A stretch of DNA of 64,000 bases from Methylomagnum ishizawai (lineage in GTDB: Bacteria; Pseudomonadota; Gammaproteobacteria; Methylococcales; Methylococcaceae), in the NCBI RefSeq assembly GCF_900155475.1, contig NZ_FXAM01000001.1:4102881-4166880 (forward strand), written 5' to 3'. The translations under genes and the position numbers were made by a program. Shown piece by piece: positions 26,829-34,753 of this stretch. Position 1 is the stretch's first letter. Each line of letters begins with the position of its first letter. The notes beneath the pieces were generated by a model. The model ran no database searches. It was not told the DNA's origin and saw only the letters and a list, made by a program, of their open reading frames with translations.

Positions 26829-27077
26829 ATGCCGCAAGCGTCCCAAGTCCATCAATGGATGATCAGCTATCTTGGCGAACTGCTAGACCTGCCGGAAGCG
26901 GACATCGACCCCGAAGCCCATCTCGCCAATTACGGGCTGGATTCCACCGATGTCATGGTGATCGCGGGCGCGCTGGAAGAACAATTCAGCTTGGAGGTGG
27001 ACCCCATCTTCTTCCTCCGCAACGCGACGGTTAAGGACATCGTGGACGATCTTAAGAACAGCGGCATCGTCGGTTAG
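26829..27077 (+). CDS. Acyl carrier protein
   Basis: An 82-residue carrier protein. The phosphopantetheine site is S39 in YGLDSTDVMV, and the rest is acidic and helical as expected. I chose the ATG at 26829, preceded by CAGGAG, over a TTG six codons upstream. It lies 39 bases after the P450 and is the likely acceptor of the acyl group activated by the FAAL. Confidence 0.93.
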   Translation: MPQASQVHQWMISYLGELLDLPEADIDPEAHLANYGLDSTDVMVIAGALEEQFSLEVDPIFFLRNATVKDIVDDLKNSGIVG

Positions 27078-27132
27078 GCGCGGGAGCGTTTCCCGCATGG
27101 ACCCGCCCAGCCCAACCCACGGAGTTTCGGAG

Positions 27133-28908
27133 ATGAACGCCCCCTACGATATCAGCCTCGTGGTCATCAGTTTCAACATGGCGCGTGAACTGCCACGGAC
27201 GCTGCATTCCCTCAGCCCGCGCTACCAACGGGACATCCGGGCCGAAGACTACGAGGTCATCGTCATCGACAACGGCTCCCGCGAGCCGCCATCGACCCAG
27301 GATTTCGCCGAACTCGGGATGAACCTGAGGGTTCTGAGCTATGCCGAACCCACCCCGTCGCCGGTCAACGCCATCAATTTCGGCCTCTCGCTGTGTTCGG
27401 CCCCCTTGGTCGGCGTGATGATCGACGGTGCCCGGCTGGCGTCCCCAGGGCTGTTGGCGGCGTGCCGGCAAGCGGCCCGGCTCCATCCCCGGTCGGTGGT
27501 AACGACCTTGTCCTTCCATCTCGGGCCGGACCTGCAATGGATCACCATGCAAAGCGGATACGACCAAACCTGGGAGGATCGCTTGCTCGCCAGCATCGAC
27601 TGGCCCGATGACGGCTACCGGCTGTTCAAAATCGCCCCGGCCTCGGAAAACGCCCCCAAAGGCTGGTTCGGGCCGCTCAACGAAACCAACGCCTTGTTCA
27701 TGCCGCCCAGCCTCTGGCAAGCACTCGGAGGATACGATCCGGCCTTCACCGACCCCGGCGGCGGCTATGCCAACCCCGACCTCCTGTGGCGGGCTTTGGA
27801 CTTGCCGGACACCCGCCAGGTGGTGGTGCTGGGCGAGGGCACCTTCCATCAATACCACGGCGGTATCGCCACCAATTCGGGCGGGGAAGGCCAACGCCGC
27901 GTGAAGGAAATGAGCCGGACCTACTACCGCCTCCGCCGCAAGCCCATCAAGGTGCCGGATGGCGAACGGACCTATTTCGGGCCGGTGTCGAAAGCGGCGA
28001 CGGTGGCCTATCGGCGGGCGTTGGGCGGCGGCGCGGCCTCGGCGACGCCCTACCCTTCGACCGCTGCCGGTCCGGTCCAAACCAGCAGCCGCTATGTGGA
28101 TTTGCTTAAAAAAACCCTGCTGAACGAAACCGGGATCGAGATGGAGGCCGCGCTGCGCGTGGCGCAGGAGATGCGGCAAATCCCGCCGGACTTTTGGCGG
28201 GAGGTGCTATGCGACCCGCCCGGAAAACTCAGGCTTCCCCTGGGCGACCTCAAAAACAAGCGGATGCAAGGGCAGGATACCGATGCCTTCAAAGCGGTGG
28301 TCCCGCTCGCCTACACCATGATCGGCCGCAGGCGCTTGGATCATTTGGAGGCCTGCGTCGGCACCGTCCTCGACGAGGAAGTGCCGGGCGATTTCATGGA
28401 ATGCGGGGTTTGGCGGGGCGGGGCCTGCATCCTCATCAAGGGGATACTGGCCGAACGGGGCATCACGAACCGTTTGGTGTGGCTGGCCGATTCCTTCGAC
28501 GGCCTCCCCCCGCCCCGCCCCGGTGTGGACGACGCGCTCGATCTTTCCAAGGCCCGCTATCCCCTGCTCGCGGTGTCCCTGGACCGGGTGCGGGCCAATT
28601 TCGAGACCTTCGGACTGCTGGACAGCGGCGTCCGCTTCCTGCCCGGCTGGTTCGAGGACAGCTTGCCGACGGCCCCGGTCGAACGGCTGGCCCTGTTGCG
28701 CATCGACGGGGATTTATATAGTTCGACCCTGGATGCGTTGAGCCATCTGTATGGGCGCGTCGCCCCCGGCGGCTTCGTCATCATCGACGACTACGGTGCC
28801 TTGCCCCAATGCGCCAGGGCCGTCGATGAATTCCGGGCCGGACTCGGCATCGACGAACCGTTGCGCATGATCGACTGCTATGGCGCCTTCTGGCGCAAAT
28901 CCCGATAA
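27133..28908 (+). CDS. GT2 glycosyltransferase fused to TylF-type methyltransferase
   Basis: A 591-residue two-domain protein. Residues ~1-270 are a GT-A glycosyltransferase: YDISLVVISFNMARELPRTL, VIDNGSREPP, and DGA in place of DxD. Residues ~370-590 match the macrocin O-methyltransferase (TylF) family: MIGRRRLDHLEACVG, DFMECGVWRGGACI, WLADSFDGLPPP, RIDGDLYSST and IIDDYGALPQC. It may add and then methylate a sugar. The ATG at 27133 is preceded by GGAG at 8 bases; an ATG 12 codons upstream is an alternative. Confidence 0.87.
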   Translation: MNAPYDISLVVISFNMARELPRTLHSLSPRYQRDIRAEDYEVIVIDNGSREPPSTQDFAELGMNLRVLSYAEPTPSPVNAINFGLSLCSAPLVGVMIDGARLASPGLLAACRQAARLHPRSVVTTLSFHLGPDLQWITMQSGYDQTWEDRLLASIDWPDDGYRLFKIAPASENAPKGWFGPLNETNALFMPPSLWQALGGYDPAFTDPGGGYANPDLLWRALDLPDTRQVVVLGEGTFHQYHGGIATNSGGEGQRRVKEMSRTYYRLRRKPIKVPDGERTYFGPVSKAATVAYRRALGGGAASATPYPSTAAGPVQTSSRYVDLLKKTLLNETGIEMEAALRVAQEMRQIPPDFWREVLCDPPGKLRLPLGDLKNKRMQGQDTDAFKAVVPLAYTMIGRRRLDHLEACVGTVLDEEVPGDFMECGVWRGGACILIKGILAERGITNRLVWLADSFDGLPPPRPGVDDALDLSKARYPLLAVSLDRVRANFETFGLLDSGVRFLPGWFEDSLPTAPVERLALLRIDGDLYSSTLDALSHLYGRVAPGGFVIIDDYGALPQCARAVDEFRAGLGIDEPLRMIDCYGAFWRKSR

Positions 28909-28933
28909 CCCCCCACCCTAGGAACGCGGCACC

Positions 28934-30397
28934 ATGCATCATTTTTGGCCGACCCTCATCAAGCCACTGTTGGACCTCCTCAGCCCCCGCCGCCTGATCG
29001 AAATCGGCGCGGGCGATGGCCGGAACAGCCGCCAAATCGCCCGCTGGGCTTCCAACTGCCAAGCCCATTGCGACTTGGTCGATCCAGCCCCGTCCTTCGA
29101 CCTGGAAGGCTTGGCCGCGCGCCACCCAGGGCGGGTCGTGGCCCATCGCCGCCGCAGCCTGGACGTCCTGGACCGGCTGCTCCCGGCCGATGTGGTTCTG
29201 ATCGACGGCGACCACAACTGGTACACGGTCTACCACGAACTGATGACGATCTATGGCGATGCGGCGTCCTTGCCGGAGCAGGCCCCGGTCGTGCTGTGCC
29301 ATGACGTGGGCTGGCCCTATGGCCGCCGCGATTTGTATTACGATCCCGCCAGTATTCCCGAAGCCCACCGCCAGCCTTGCCGGGTCGGGGCGGTCAGGCC
29401 GGACGCCACCGGAATCGCCAGGGTGGGACTGAACCCCGGCTTTTGCCACGCGGAACAGGAAGGCGGTCCACGCAACGGGGTCCGCACCGCCATCGAAGAC
29501 GCCCTGCAAGACCGGACCGAAGCATTCAGGACCGTGTGGATTCCGGTTTTCCATGGATTGGCGATCCTGGTGCCCAAGCCCAGGTTGGAGCGCCATCGGG
29601 AGCTCGGCGCATGGCTGGACCGCCTGGAACCCGGCCCGGCCTTGCGGGGACTGTGCCAGCGCGCGGAATACGAGCGCTGCCTGGGCAACATCGACCGCTT
29701 GTTCCTCCAGGGTTTGCGGAGCGATGCCCAGCCCACCGGCGATAACACAGCCGGGCGGCCGTTCACGACCAGCTTGCCGGACGGGTTGGTGAAGACGATC
29801 CAGCAGGGCACACTGGAATATCGCTATAAGGGGTTGAAGATGGTGCTGAATCCCTTCGATCTGGCGAATTATTTGGCCTTGCTGGGCAAGCTCAGACCCG
29901 CGACGATATTCGAGATCGGCGTATACGAAGGGGGCCGGAGCCTTTGGCTGGCCGATAACCTGGCCGCCCTGGGGATTGATGCCCAAATCATCGCGGTCGA
30001 TCTGGCACCGCCCGCCGATCTCGGTAACGACCGGGTCCGCTGCTTGACCGGCAACGCCAGGCACCTGGCCGATGTGCTGACGGCGGCGGAATTGGAAGCC
30101 TTGCCGCATCCCTTCCTGGTGATCGAGGATTCGGCGCACGATTTGGAAACCTGCGCCCTGGTGCTGGACTTCTTCCATGGATACCTCCGATCCGGGGATT
30201 ACATCGTGGTGGAGGATGGCATCCTGCAAAGTTTGATGGAACCCGATACCGCCAAACCGTCGCTTGCGCCGCCTTCGCTGGCGGTCGCGGGGTTCCTGGC
30301 AACCCATGGCTCCGATTATGAAATCGACACGGAAAGCTGCGACCGGTTCGGGTTCAACACGACCTTCCAACCCAACGGCTGGTTGCGGCGGCGCTAA
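28934..30397 (+). CDS. Methyltransferase fused to CmcI-like (cephalosporin hydroxylase family) domain
   Basis: A 487-residue protein with two Rossmann-type methyltransferase folds. Residues ~1-200 begin RRLIEIGAGDGRNSRQIA (SAM-binding) and include VVLIDGDHNWYTVY. Residues ~290-480 resemble CmcI (PF04989): KMVLNPFDLANYLALL, IFEIGVYEGGRSLWLADNL and VIEDSAHDLETCALVLDFF. CmcI-family proteins are SAM-dependent methyltransferases in natural-product clusters despite the hydroxylase name. It follows the GT2-TylF gene by 25 bases and is the last plus-strand gene. Confidence 0.75.
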   Translation: MHHFWPTLIKPLLDLLSPRRLIEIGAGDGRNSRQIARWASNCQAHCDLVDPAPSFDLEGLAARHPGRVVAHRRRSLDVLDRLLPADVVLIDGDHNWYTVYHELMTIYGDAASLPEQAPVVLCHDVGWPYGRRDLYYDPASIPEAHRQPCRVGAVRPDATGIARVGLNPGFCHAEQEGGPRNGVRTAIEDALQDRTEAFRTVWIPVFHGLAILVPKPRLERHRELGAWLDRLEPGPALRGLCQRAEYERCLGNIDRLFLQGLRSDAQPTGDNTAGRPFTTSLPDGLVKTIQQGTLEYRYKGLKMVLNPFDLANYLALLGKLRPATIFEIGVYEGGRSLWLADNLAALGIDAQIIAVDLAPPADLGNDRVRCLTGNARHLADVLTAAELEALPHPFLVIEDSAHDLETCALVLDFFHGYLRSGDYIVVEDGILQSLMEPDTAKPSLAPPSLAVAGFLATHGSDYEIDTESCDRFGFNTTFQPNGWLRRR

Positions 30398-30427
30398 CGC
30401 ATTTCCGGTTGGGGTATACGGCTCATC

Positions 30428-30452
30428 CGTAGGGCGGGCATGTTCCCCGCCC
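30428..30452. terminator. Bidirectional hairpin between convergent genes
   Basis: The stem GGGCGGG (30432-30438) pairs with CCCGCCC (30446-30452), loop of 7 bases, preceded by CGTA as in the other CGTAG-led repeats. It has no T-tract. It lies between the CmcI-like gene and the radical SAM gene, both of which end here. Confidence 0.5.
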
Positions 30453-30491
30453 ACGCCGGCCGCAACCGGGACCGGATGGAAAACCTCCCGA

Positions 30492-31418
30492 TCAAAGACG
30501 GATCGGGAAAATATCGACCGGGCGGGTGGTTTGGTCATCCCCGCCGAAAAAATCCACCATGAATTCCCGGTCCAGGGGACAGGCGGAGCAGACCGGTATC
30601 CGGCCACGGTCCGTCACCAAAGCGTCCATCAGCTTCCGGCGGGCGGCTCCCATGACGATTTGGCTGTAGCGCTGTTCCTTGAGGTTGCCGATCACGGGAG
30701 CGCCGGGGTGTACGCAGCAGGGCACCACGCTGCCGTCCCAATCGACCCCGAGGAAGGAACGGTTCGCGAGGAAGAAGCACAGGCCTTGCCCAGGCTGTGG
30801 GGGACTCTCCGCCAAGCGCACCGCATCGGGGAGGGGCAGCCAGGGGCGGAACTGCGGGGTCCAGCCCAAGGGGCCGAGAACCTCCCGCCACCGCGCCTGC
30901 CCGGCCGGGTCCGTACAGATCGTGCGCGTGATGAGCGCCACGCCGGGGTCGAGCCGGTCACAGATTTCCCGCGCCTTGGACAGGAAATCCATGAGCCTGG
31001 ACCAACGGCCCGGTGGTCTCAGGCGTTCATAGTCCTCCGCCGTACCATCGCCGTCGCAGCTCACCACCAGCCGCGTCAATATCCTGGCGCGGATCGCGGC
31101 CTCGAAGGCGTCCCAATCCACGGTCTGGGCGTTGGTCGATATTTCGACCTGCCGCGCCTGCCAGGATTGCTCCGGTATCCGCGCCAACAGGCCCGCCAAG
31201 TCGGGATGCAACAACGGCTCGCCAAACTTGAAGAGGCGGAACAGGCCGATCTTCTTCACATCCAGGTTGCGCAGGCAAAGGTCGAAATCGGCTACCGATA
31301 TCCGGTCCACCTTCGGTTTCAACAGGGAATTCGGACAGCCCACGCACCGTAATTGGCAACCATGGACGACATCGAAAGAAATGACTGGAATGCTCAAGGG
31401 AACGGCTGGAATCATCAT
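30492..31418 (-). CDS. Radical SAM/SPASM-type protein
   Basis: A 308-residue radical SAM enzyme. The 4Fe-4S motif is CQLRCVGC (CxxxCxxC) near residue 20. GEPLLHPDL and EISTNAQ fit strands 2-3 of the barrel. Late cysteines (VPCCVHPG and CSACP) match an auxiliary SPASM-like cluster that binds one or two more Fe-S clusters. I chose the ATG at 31416-31418; an ATG 15 codons upstream lacks a ribosome site. It lies downstream of the thioesterase-TPR gene on the same strand and is the only radical enzyme of the cluster. Confidence 0.85.
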   Translation of the reverse strand: MMIPAVPLSIPVISFDVVHGCQLRCVGCPNSLLKPKVDRISVADFDLCLRNLDVKKIGLFRLFKFGEPLLHPDLAGLLARIPEQSWQARQVEISTNAQTVDWDAFEAAIRARILTRLVVSCDGDGTAEDYERLRPPGRWSRLMDFLSKAREICDRLDPGVALITRTICTDPAGQARWREVLGPLGWTPQFRPWLPLPDAVRLAESPPQPGQGLCFFLANRSFLGVDWDGSVVPCCVHPGAPVIGNLKEQRYSQIVMGAARRKLMDALVTDRGRIPVCSACPLDREFMVDFFGGDDQTTRPVDIFPIRL

Positions 31419-31483
31419 AGCGATATCCGGTTTCGGCGATATGGTTGGCCACCCAGGCCGCATCGGGGCGGGGTGCGGCCCCG

Positions 31484-33889
31484 CTAGCGCGATGCCTCAC
31501 CGGGCTCCCTCGTCTGGAGCAGCAGGGCGTCCAGATGGGCGCGGTAGCCGGGTTGGGCGGGGTCCAGTTCGGTGGCCCGCTTGGCGGAGGCGGTCGCCTC
31601 CGCCAAGCGGGCCTGGCGGGCCAGCGCCCGGCTCAGGTCATGGTGGGCGCTGGCGAGGCTGGGATCGAGTTCGACGGCCCGGCGCAGGCAGGCTTCGGCA
31701 TCCGCCCAGCGGTCCGCCCGCGCCGACAGGTTGCCCAGATGGACATGATAGCCGGGCTTCCGGGGGTCCAATTCGATGGCCCGCCGGGCGGAAGCGGCCG
31801 CCTCGGCCAGCTTGCCCTGGCGCGCCAGCACCCGGCTCAGGTCGTGGTGGGCGTTGGCGAGGCCCGGATCGAGTTCGATGGCCCGGCGCAGGCGGTCTTC
31901 GGCGTCCGTCAAGCGGTCCTCCCGCGCCGATAGGTTGCCCAGATGGACATGGTAGCCGGGCTTCCGGGGAGCCAGCTCGATAGCCTGCCGGGCGGAGGCG
32001 ACCGCCTCGGCCAGCCTACCCTGGCGGGCCAGCACCCGGCCCAGGTTGTGGTGGGCGTTGGCGAAACCGGGGTCCAGTTCGATGGCCCGGCGCAGGCAGC
32101 CTTCGGCGTCCTGTAGCTGGCCTTGCCGGGCCAGCACATCGCCGAGCTTGACCAGGGCACCGGGATGGTCCGGGAAGCACCGCCGGTATTTGCGGCACAG
32201 CGCGTGGGCCGTGTCCAAATCGCCTCTATCGACGTGGATGTCCACTTCCAGCATCAGGAAGCCATTATCATCGGGTGCTATCTCGAAACCCCTCCGCACA
32301 TAGCCCAAAGCTTCTTCATAGGCTGTGAGGGCGCGGCTGGCCCGGATCGCGCCCCGTAGCGCGTCGAGCAGGGTAGGTGACAACGCCAAGGCTTGGTCAT
32401 AAGCCGCTTTGGCACGCTCAAAATCCCCGGTTTTTTCCCGGAGCTCGCCCAGGCTCGCATAAGCGGGGGCCGAGGGCCAGGGCCGGTGGGCCAGCGCTTG
32501 GTCGAAGTAATGGATCGCCGTGTGCCAATCTCCGCTTTGCTTGGCCAATTCGCCCAGGGCGGCGTTGATGTCTGGATTCCCAGGGCTGAGGGCCAAGGCC
32601 TTGAGGTATTGGGTCTTGGCCTCGTCCCAGCGCTTCCGATGCAGCAAAGCCTCTCCCAGGCGCTGATAAGCGACGGGGATTCCGTCCAGGGCTTTGTAAT
32701 AGCCGGGAATAGCCCGCTCGAAATCCCCCTTGCCAAAGGCCCGATGGGCCGACTCCAATTCGTCGGCGATGACCGGCTCATCGGCGGCGGGCTGCGTTGG
32801 CAGCGAGGGCGGGGCAACCCGGTCGGCGGTAGGCGCTGCGGCGGATTCGTCCGGCTCCGCATCGGATTGGACGGAAACCACGCATTGACCGGTTTTTTCC
32901 CCCAAGTCGCCAAACCAGAACGATCCTTCCTTCACCAAATCGACTTCCAGACAATACTGCCCCGGTTGTTCCGGGACTTGGACCACGAGTTCCAGTTCAA
33001 GGGCGGTGGCGGTCGGAATATCGCTGTCCAGGGCCGTGCGTCCATCCAGCCAGTGCAGCAGACCACCCTGCGGGTCGCGCCAATGATTGGCGACCCAGAT
33101 TTGGCTGAACCGGGTGGCCGGGCAGGGGAAGGGACTTCGGTTGCTCAGTGTGACCGGGAGCCGCAAGCGCGTCCCCGGACGCGCTTCCAGGTGTTCGGGT
33201 ACGCTGATATCGATCCGGCAGGCAGGGGGCGCGAAATCGCCGGAGCGGCGCAGGGCGTCCGGCAAAATTGCTTCGAGCCGTTCCACCAAGCTCGACACGG
33301 CGGGTTCCTCGAAAGCCTTGCCATGGCCACCGGGGATGGAATCGACGGTATAGCCCAGGTAGCAATCCTCCCACGCCGATGCGGGGTCGTGGAAACGCTT
33401 GTAGGGGTTTTGCGCCTCGTCGTGTTGGCTGACGATGAGCGCGACCCGGCCCGCGTAAGGCAGGGGCGGCAGCGGGTTCAATAGGATCAGCGCCGCCACC
33501 CGTAGGTCCAGCCGCATGAGGTTCTCGGCGATGCGCTGCGCGATATAGCTGGCTTGGCAGTTACCGGCGACGAGGTAAGGCCCGGGCAGGTCCAGCGCCA
33601 GGATTTCCTCGGTGTAGCAATCGGCGATATGGCGGATATTGGCCTCCGAGTATTGGAACACCATATGCCCGGAGCGCATCCCGTAGAGCGGCTGATCCGG
33701 CCCGAGGCGGGCGGCCAGTTGGCTGAACTCCCGATAGCCCTGGAAACACCACAACAAGGGGTGGCGGCGTCCCTGGGTGTTCAAACCGAAGACCAGCCCG
33801 CCCGGGCTGATCCGTTCCCCCCGCCACCAGGGCGCGACGACCGAAACCAATCTTTGGCGTATTTCAAGCTGGGTGGCGGATGGATGCAT
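31484..33889 (-). CDS. Thioesterase-like domain (Cys nucleophile) with TPR array
   Basis: An 801-residue protein. Residues ~20-235 are an alpha/beta-hydrolase thioesterase like those of NRPS/PKS systems: LLWCFQGYREF, LYGMRSGH, then GNCQASY, where the usual GxSxG Ser is Cys 111, and a final GGHGKAF His. Residues ~240-345 are a beta-sandwich like the Wzt C-terminal domain. Residues ~380-795 are TPR repeats, the last ones nearly identical. It may release or transfer the acyl product. It begins a minus-strand pair with the radical SAM gene. Confidence 0.82.
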   Translation of the reverse strand: MHPSATQLEIRQRLVSVVAPWWRGERISPGGLVFGLNTQGRRHPLLWCFQGYREFSQLAARLGPDQPLYGMRSGHMVFQYSEANIRHIADCYTEEILALDLPGPYLVAGNCQASYIAQRIAENLMRLDLRVAALILLNPLPPLPYAGRVALIVSQHDEAQNPYKRFHDPASAWEDCYLGYTVDSIPGGHGKAFEEPAVSSLVERLEAILPDALRRSGDFAPPACRIDISVPEHLEARPGTRLRLPVTLSNRSPFPCPATRFSQIWVANHWRDPQGGLLHWLDGRTALDSDIPTATALELELVVQVPEQPGQYCLEVDLVKEGSFWFGDLGEKTGQCVVSVQSDAEPDESAAAPTADRVAPPSLPTQPAADEPVIADELESAHRAFGKGDFERAIPGYYKALDGIPVAYQRLGEALLHRKRWDEAKTQYLKALALSPGNPDINAALGELAKQSGDWHTAIHYFDQALAHRPWPSAPAYASLGELREKTGDFERAKAAYDQALALSPTLLDALRGAIRASRALTAYEEALGYVRRGFEIAPDDNGFLMLEVDIHVDRGDLDTAHALCRKYRRCFPDHPGALVKLGDVLARQGQLQDAEGCLRRAIELDPGFANAHHNLGRVLARQGRLAEAVASARQAIELAPRKPGYHVHLGNLSAREDRLTDAEDRLRRAIELDPGLANAHHDLSRVLARQGKLAEAAASARRAIELDPRKPGYHVHLGNLSARADRWADAEACLRRAVELDPSLASAHHDLSRALARQARLAEATASAKRATELDPAQPGYRAHLDALLLQTREPGEASR
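31574..31613. repeat. Perfect 19-bp inverted repeat inside CDS
   Basis: Arms 31574-31592 and 31595-31613 are exact reverse complements with a 2-base centre (GT). It lies near the 3' end of the thioesterase-TPR gene and codes for the last TPR helices. As DNA or RNA it would form a very stable hairpin. Confidence 0.85.
31660..32100 (-). repeat. 204-bp tandem repeat (two TPR units)
   Basis: The sequence around GGATCGAGTTCGA at 31662 recurs with offset 204 at 31866 and again near 32070 with few changes, so each DNA unit codes for 68 residues, i.e. two TPRs. The high DNA identity points to recent in-frame duplication in the 3' part of the gene. Confidence 0.8.
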
Positions 33890-34073
33890 GGCTTCGCGAT
33901 GAGGATGGACCCGGAAAATGCCGGGCGGTCCATAGACTCCCGGGTCGGGCGACCCGGTCTAGCTAGATAGCGTAGCCTAGCAAGCAAACCGTGCAATCGG
34001 GTCCGCCGCAGCCAGGACATCGCATGGGTGGCCGTCTTGGGCAGCCGCGCCACGCCTGGAACCGGTACGCGCC

Positions 34074-34421
34074 TTATTTCCCAATCACCTTCTCCAAATC
34101 CGCCTTGGCGTCGTTGGCCTGCTCGATGGCGGACCGGGTATTGTGGGAATGGGCGCTCTTATCGGCGGCTTGCAAATCTTCCAGCGCGTCGATGACCGCA
34201 TGGGCTTTTTCCTTGGGGATTTCCTTTTCCGCCACGGCGGCCTTGATTTCGCGGAGGGCGCTTTCCGTATGTTGGACTACGGTGTCGGAGTCCTGCGCGT
34301 CGGCGGCCGCTTCGGTATGTTTAAGGGCCGCGTCCATATGATCGCCCGCCCAGGCCGGCTGGACTCCCCATCCCAAGGCGACGCAAAGGACGGCGAGGTA
34401 TCGCGTTGTTCGGGTCCGCAT
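34074..34421 (-). CDS. SmbP-like small periplasmic protein
   Basis: A 115-residue exported protein. The signal peptide ends near AWA-GD (residue ~25). The mature part is helical and charged, with HTEAA and HTESALREIKAA repeats and scattered His, like the small metal-binding protein SmbP of ammonia oxidisers but with fewer His, so metal binding is only plausible. I chose the ATG at 34419-34421, preceded by GGAGA; the longer frame is spurious. It is divergent from the hybrid histidine kinase. Confidence 0.65.
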   Translation of the reverse strand: MRTRTTRYLAVLCVALGWGVQPAWAGDHMDAALKHTEAAADAQDSDTVVQHTESALREIKAAVAEKEIPKEKAHAVIDALEDLQAADKSAHSHNTRSAIEQANDAKADLEKVIGK

Positions 34422-34753
34422 CGTGCTATCTCCATGGGCGAATGAAAAAACCCGCGTACCGGGGGCTTGGGCGGTGGCGATCCAGGACGCTCCGAACCAA
34501 GGCGGCGGGCGCTTGTCAATCGCTAGTCTAGCTCCCCGCGCACAGGCGTGTAACCCCGTTCCCAAATCCCAAGTCCATCCCGTGCTATGTTTTCTACACT
34601 TTGGCTTCACAGTCCCCGTCAGCGATTCCGATCCATCGCCAAGCCTTGCGGCTCCCTCCCGCCCGGTCCACATCCCGCCGCCACCCGCGCAGACCCGATA
34701 TAATCAAAATGCAATAAAAGCGCCGCCCCCAGACACTACACGAAATACACATC
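34422..34753. other. Divergent intergenic region smbP-like / histidine kinase
   Basis: These 332 bases hold no gene. TATAAT at 34699-34704 is a possible -10 for the kinase. A short GC hairpin (34451-34463) next to six A residues (T on the minus strand) lies in the leader of the SmbP-like gene. An isolated TTGACA (34514-34519, minus) has no matching -10. Confidence 0.4.
34699..34704 (+). promoter_or_regulatory. Candidate -10 box for histidine kinase gene
   Basis: An exact TATAAT 50 bases before the ATG, in a local AT-rich patch. No good -35 is seen. Confidence 0.4.

Noticed and set aside
28781-30607. A 608-codon minus-strand frame across the GT2-TylF/CmcI region
   Set aside because: Shadow of real plus-strand enzymes with recognisable motifs; the translation is low in family signals.
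34514-34519. TTGACA as the -35 for the SmbP-like gene
   Set aside because: The -10 position reads TTCGGA, too far from consensus.
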